Shown one piece after another: positions 4,436 to 5,917 of a stretch of DNA of 5,917 nucleotides. Each line of letters opens with the position of its first letter. Position 1 is the stretch's first letter. The position numbers and the translations under genes are program-made. A model generated the notes under the pieces. It was not told where the DNA came from. It worked only from the letters and a program-made list of their open reading frames with translations, and made no database searches. This DNA comes from Bacteriovorax sp. UBA1852 (lineage in GTDB: Bacteria; Bdellovibrionota; Bacteriovoracia; Bacteriovoracales; Bacteriovoracaceae), in NCBI GenBank assembly GCA_002338505.1, contig DDIK01000082.1:1-5917 (forward strand), written 5' to 3'.

Positions 4436-5917
4436 ATTAAATTATTTGCTACATAGACCAATGTTGCTGGCCTAATCCCTTCTATACGTTTCAGTTGTCC
4501 AAAATTTTGCGGTTTAATATCCTCTATTCGCTGTCTGCACTCAAAGGATACGTTTTCTGATGATACCAATCTACTCCATTCAATTGATTTTGTATCTAAT
4601 CTATCGATACGACTTTGCTCGATCTTAGCCCTATCTATATACCCATCATACTTTAAGGTAATCGCCACTGTTCGAATTATTGCCTGAGAATAATCTAAAC
4701 TATAAACCGAGCATACTCTCGCAAGTGTGTTTACTGGGTCTAACTTACTTCTTTTAACTAGCTCAGATAAAGAAATATTAGATTTTAAGTTTCCAAATTC
4801 ATTTTCGCTAAAAAATTCTTGATTGGAACTATTACATACAAAAGTAAAACTCTTACATAATTCATAAAGATCAAAGAATTGTTCCATGTAGAACATTTGA
4901 TAAGTATCTATCTCATTTAATAATCCAAGATGTCTTCGATATTTGTGCATTCTCTGCACACTATTATCCTCACGAACAAATAAACGATTCTCTGATCGTG
5001 CTGTAAATAATCTATAAGGCTCATCTAGTTTATTACAAATTAAATCCTCGATCATTACACCTATATAGGAATCGTTTCTGCTTAAAATCAACTCTTCCTT
5101 TCCAAGAAGTTTCAAAGCGGAGTTTACACCTGCAATATAACCTTGCCCAGCAGCCTCCTCATAACCAGATGTACCATTAACCTGGCCTGCAAAAAATAAT
5201 GACGGGACTTCAGTGCTCTCTAGAGATATAGTTAACTTTGTTGTATCAACTACATCGTATTCAACAGCATATCCCCAAACATCAATAATTGCGTTCTCTA
5301 ATCCTGGTATAGTTCTTATGAATTCTGTTTGTATTTCTCTAGGAAGTGACGTTGATATCCCATTCGGATAAAAAGTATCCAAATCAAGACTTTCTGGCTC
5401 AACAAACACATGATGTTCATTCTTATTTTCATATCTATAGGCTTTATCTTCTATGCTTGGACAATAACGTGGACCCACTGCCTTTATCTGCCCATTAAAC
5501 AATGGAGACTGCTCTTTATTGTCACGAATAATACCCAGCGTGTCGTCTGTAGTTCTTGTAAGGTGGCAAGACACTTGACGCAGGTTTCTTGAGTGCGGTT
5601 TATTACTAAAGTGAAAATTGATTGCTTTGGCATCACTTTCTTGCTCTACCATAACACTGAAGTCAATGGACTCCCTATTTATCCTAGGAGGTGTGCCAGT
5701 CTTAAATCTTTTGGTAAGTTTCGATACATGTGTAAATATAGAATCTAGTGAATCGACCTCGGCGCAATCAACTCTACCACCCTTAGTCTTCTCTGAACCA
5801 ACATGCATTCTACCGGCTAAAAAAGTACCGGTAGTACAGATGACTGACTTCGAAGAGAAAGCACCAACAGATGTTTCCACGTGGAACAAATTACTTTGCT
5901 TAGTAACTTGACTAACT
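4432..5917 (-). CDS. mnmG: tRNA uridine-5-carboxymethylaminomethyl enzyme MnmG (GidA), N terminus outside window
   Basis: FAD-dependent partner of the GTPase MnmE; together they modify the wobble uridine (U34) of certain tRNAs. The reading frame is open from the right edge (first full codon 5916-5914) to the TGA at 4434-4432, giving 494 codons. The family is about 620-630 residues, so roughly 125-135 N-terminal residues, including the GxGxxG FAD loop, lie beyond the window. Visible motifs in order are TGTFLAGRMHVG, KTGTPPRIN, GPRYCPSIEDK (its Cys, codon 5463-5461, matches the second catalytic Cys of the family), YPNGISTSLP, LFFAGQVNGTSGYEEAAGQG and EPYRLFTARSENRL. The end is the divergent C-terminal MnmE-binding domain. 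The codon at 5889-5887 is TTG and internal, not a start. The gene overlaps rsmG by four bases and carries a parS-like site near its right end. Confidence 0.95.
   Translation of the reverse strand, partial: VSQVTKQSNLFHVETSVGAFSSKSVICTTGTFLAGRMHVGSEKTKGGRVDCAEVDSLDSIFTHVSKLTKRFKTGTPPRINRESIDFSVMVEQESDAKAINFHFSNKPHSRNLRQVSCHLTRTTDDTLGIIRDNKEQSPLFNGQIKAVGPRYCPSIEDKAYRYENKNEHHVFVEPESLDLDTFYPNGISTSLPREIQTEFIRTIPGLENAIIDVWGYAVEYDVVDTTKLTISLESTEVPSLFFAGQVNGTSGYEEAAGQGYIAGVNSALKLLGKEELILSRNDSYIGVMIEDLICNKLDEPYRLFTARSENRLFVREDNSVQRMHKYRRHLGLLNEIDTYQMFYMEQFFDLYELCKSFTFVCNSSNQEFFSENEFGNLKSNISLSELVKRSKLDPVNTLARVCSVYSLDYSQAIIRTVAITLKYDGYIDRAKIEQSRIDRLDTKSIEWSRLVSSENVSFECRQRIEDIKPQNFGQLKRIEGIRPATLVYVANNLI
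4880..4895. other. Weak parS-like site in mnmG
   Basis: TGTTCCATGTAGAACA agrees at 14 of 16 positions with the parS form TGTTCCACGTGGAACA and keeps both outer arms (TGTTC/GAACA) intact; the two changes fall in the central hexamer. It encodes MFYMEQ in a helical, less conserved part of MnmG. It may be a low-affinity ParB site, a decayed site or chance. Confidence 0.3.
5873..5888. other. parS-like centromere site inside mnmG
   Basis: GTTTCCACGTGGAACA agrees with the parS form TGTTCCACGTGGAACA at 14 of 16 positions, with a perfect 12-bp palindrome TTCCACGTGGAA at 5875-5886 and mismatches only at the two outermost bases on one side. ParB of the Spo0J family recognises this centromere class, and such sites cluster near parAB and the origin in most bacteria. 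It lies about 2.1 kb upstream of parA. In the mnmG frame it encodes NLFHVE, in a surface loop that varies across the family, so the DNA motif can be kept at little cost to the protein. Confidence 0.72.

Noticed and set aside
5887..5889. TTG at 5889 as a start codon of a shortened MnmG.
   Set aside because: The frame stays open to the window edge, and the upstream residues fit the family alignment, so this is an internal Leu codon of a truncated view.
3740..5917. Chromosome origin near mnmG-rsmG-parAB.
   Set aside because: This neighbourhood is often near oriC, but I saw no TTATCCACA-type DnaA box and no gap long enough to hold an origin.

Overview
This AT-rich window reads almost entirely on the minus strand. 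It carries eight genes in the order mnmG (cut at the right edge), rsmG, parA, parB, a bactofilin, atpF' (subunit b'), atpF (subunit b) and atpH (delta, cut at the left edge). Joining mnmG-rsmG-parAB through a bactofilin to an F-ATPase operon with separate b' and b genes is, from general knowledge, a layout of the former Deltaproteobacteria (Desulfuromonadota, Myxococcota and Bdellovibrionota relatives). The low GC and the sequence character would suit a Bdellovibrio/Bacteriovorax-type organism, but that placement is inference and no marker here settles it.

Layout, read along transcription from right to left. (1) mnmG and rsmG overlap by 4 bases (ATGA) and encode two RNA-modification enzymes: a tRNA wobble-uridine enzyme and the 16S rRNA G527 methyltransferase. 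(2) parA starts 39 bases after rsmG. parB follows 10 bases later, with its ribosome binding site built on the parA stop codon. The bactofilin follows 26 bases after parB. (3) A hairpin with a T-tract just after the bactofilin stop looks like an intrinsic terminator. About 10 bases beyond it lies a good sigma70-type promoter (TTGACG, 17 bases, TATTTT) for the ATP synthase operon. (4) atpF', atpF and atpH follow with short gaps of 13 and 7 bases; the rest of the operon lies outside the window.

The most notable non-coding signal is a parS-like site with a perfect TTCCACGTGGAA core inside mnmG, at 5873-5888, about 2.1 kb upstream of parA. Two weaker relatives follow at about 1 kb intervals (4880-4895 in mnmG and 3842-3857 in rsmG). 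ParA (ATPase), ParB (CTP-dependent clamp) and parS would form the chromosome segregation system. The co-directional bactofilin may be a scaffold for it, as bactofilins are in Myxococcus. A second unexplained signal is an exact 16-bp near-palindrome, TGGTTCTATAGGACCA, found once inside parB and once directly after its stop codon.

The window has no RNA gene, insertion sequence, CRISPR array or recognisable oriC. The longest gap between genes is 126 bp. I see no wholly new system; the interest lies in regulatory and centromere-like sequence embedded in or between well-known genes.
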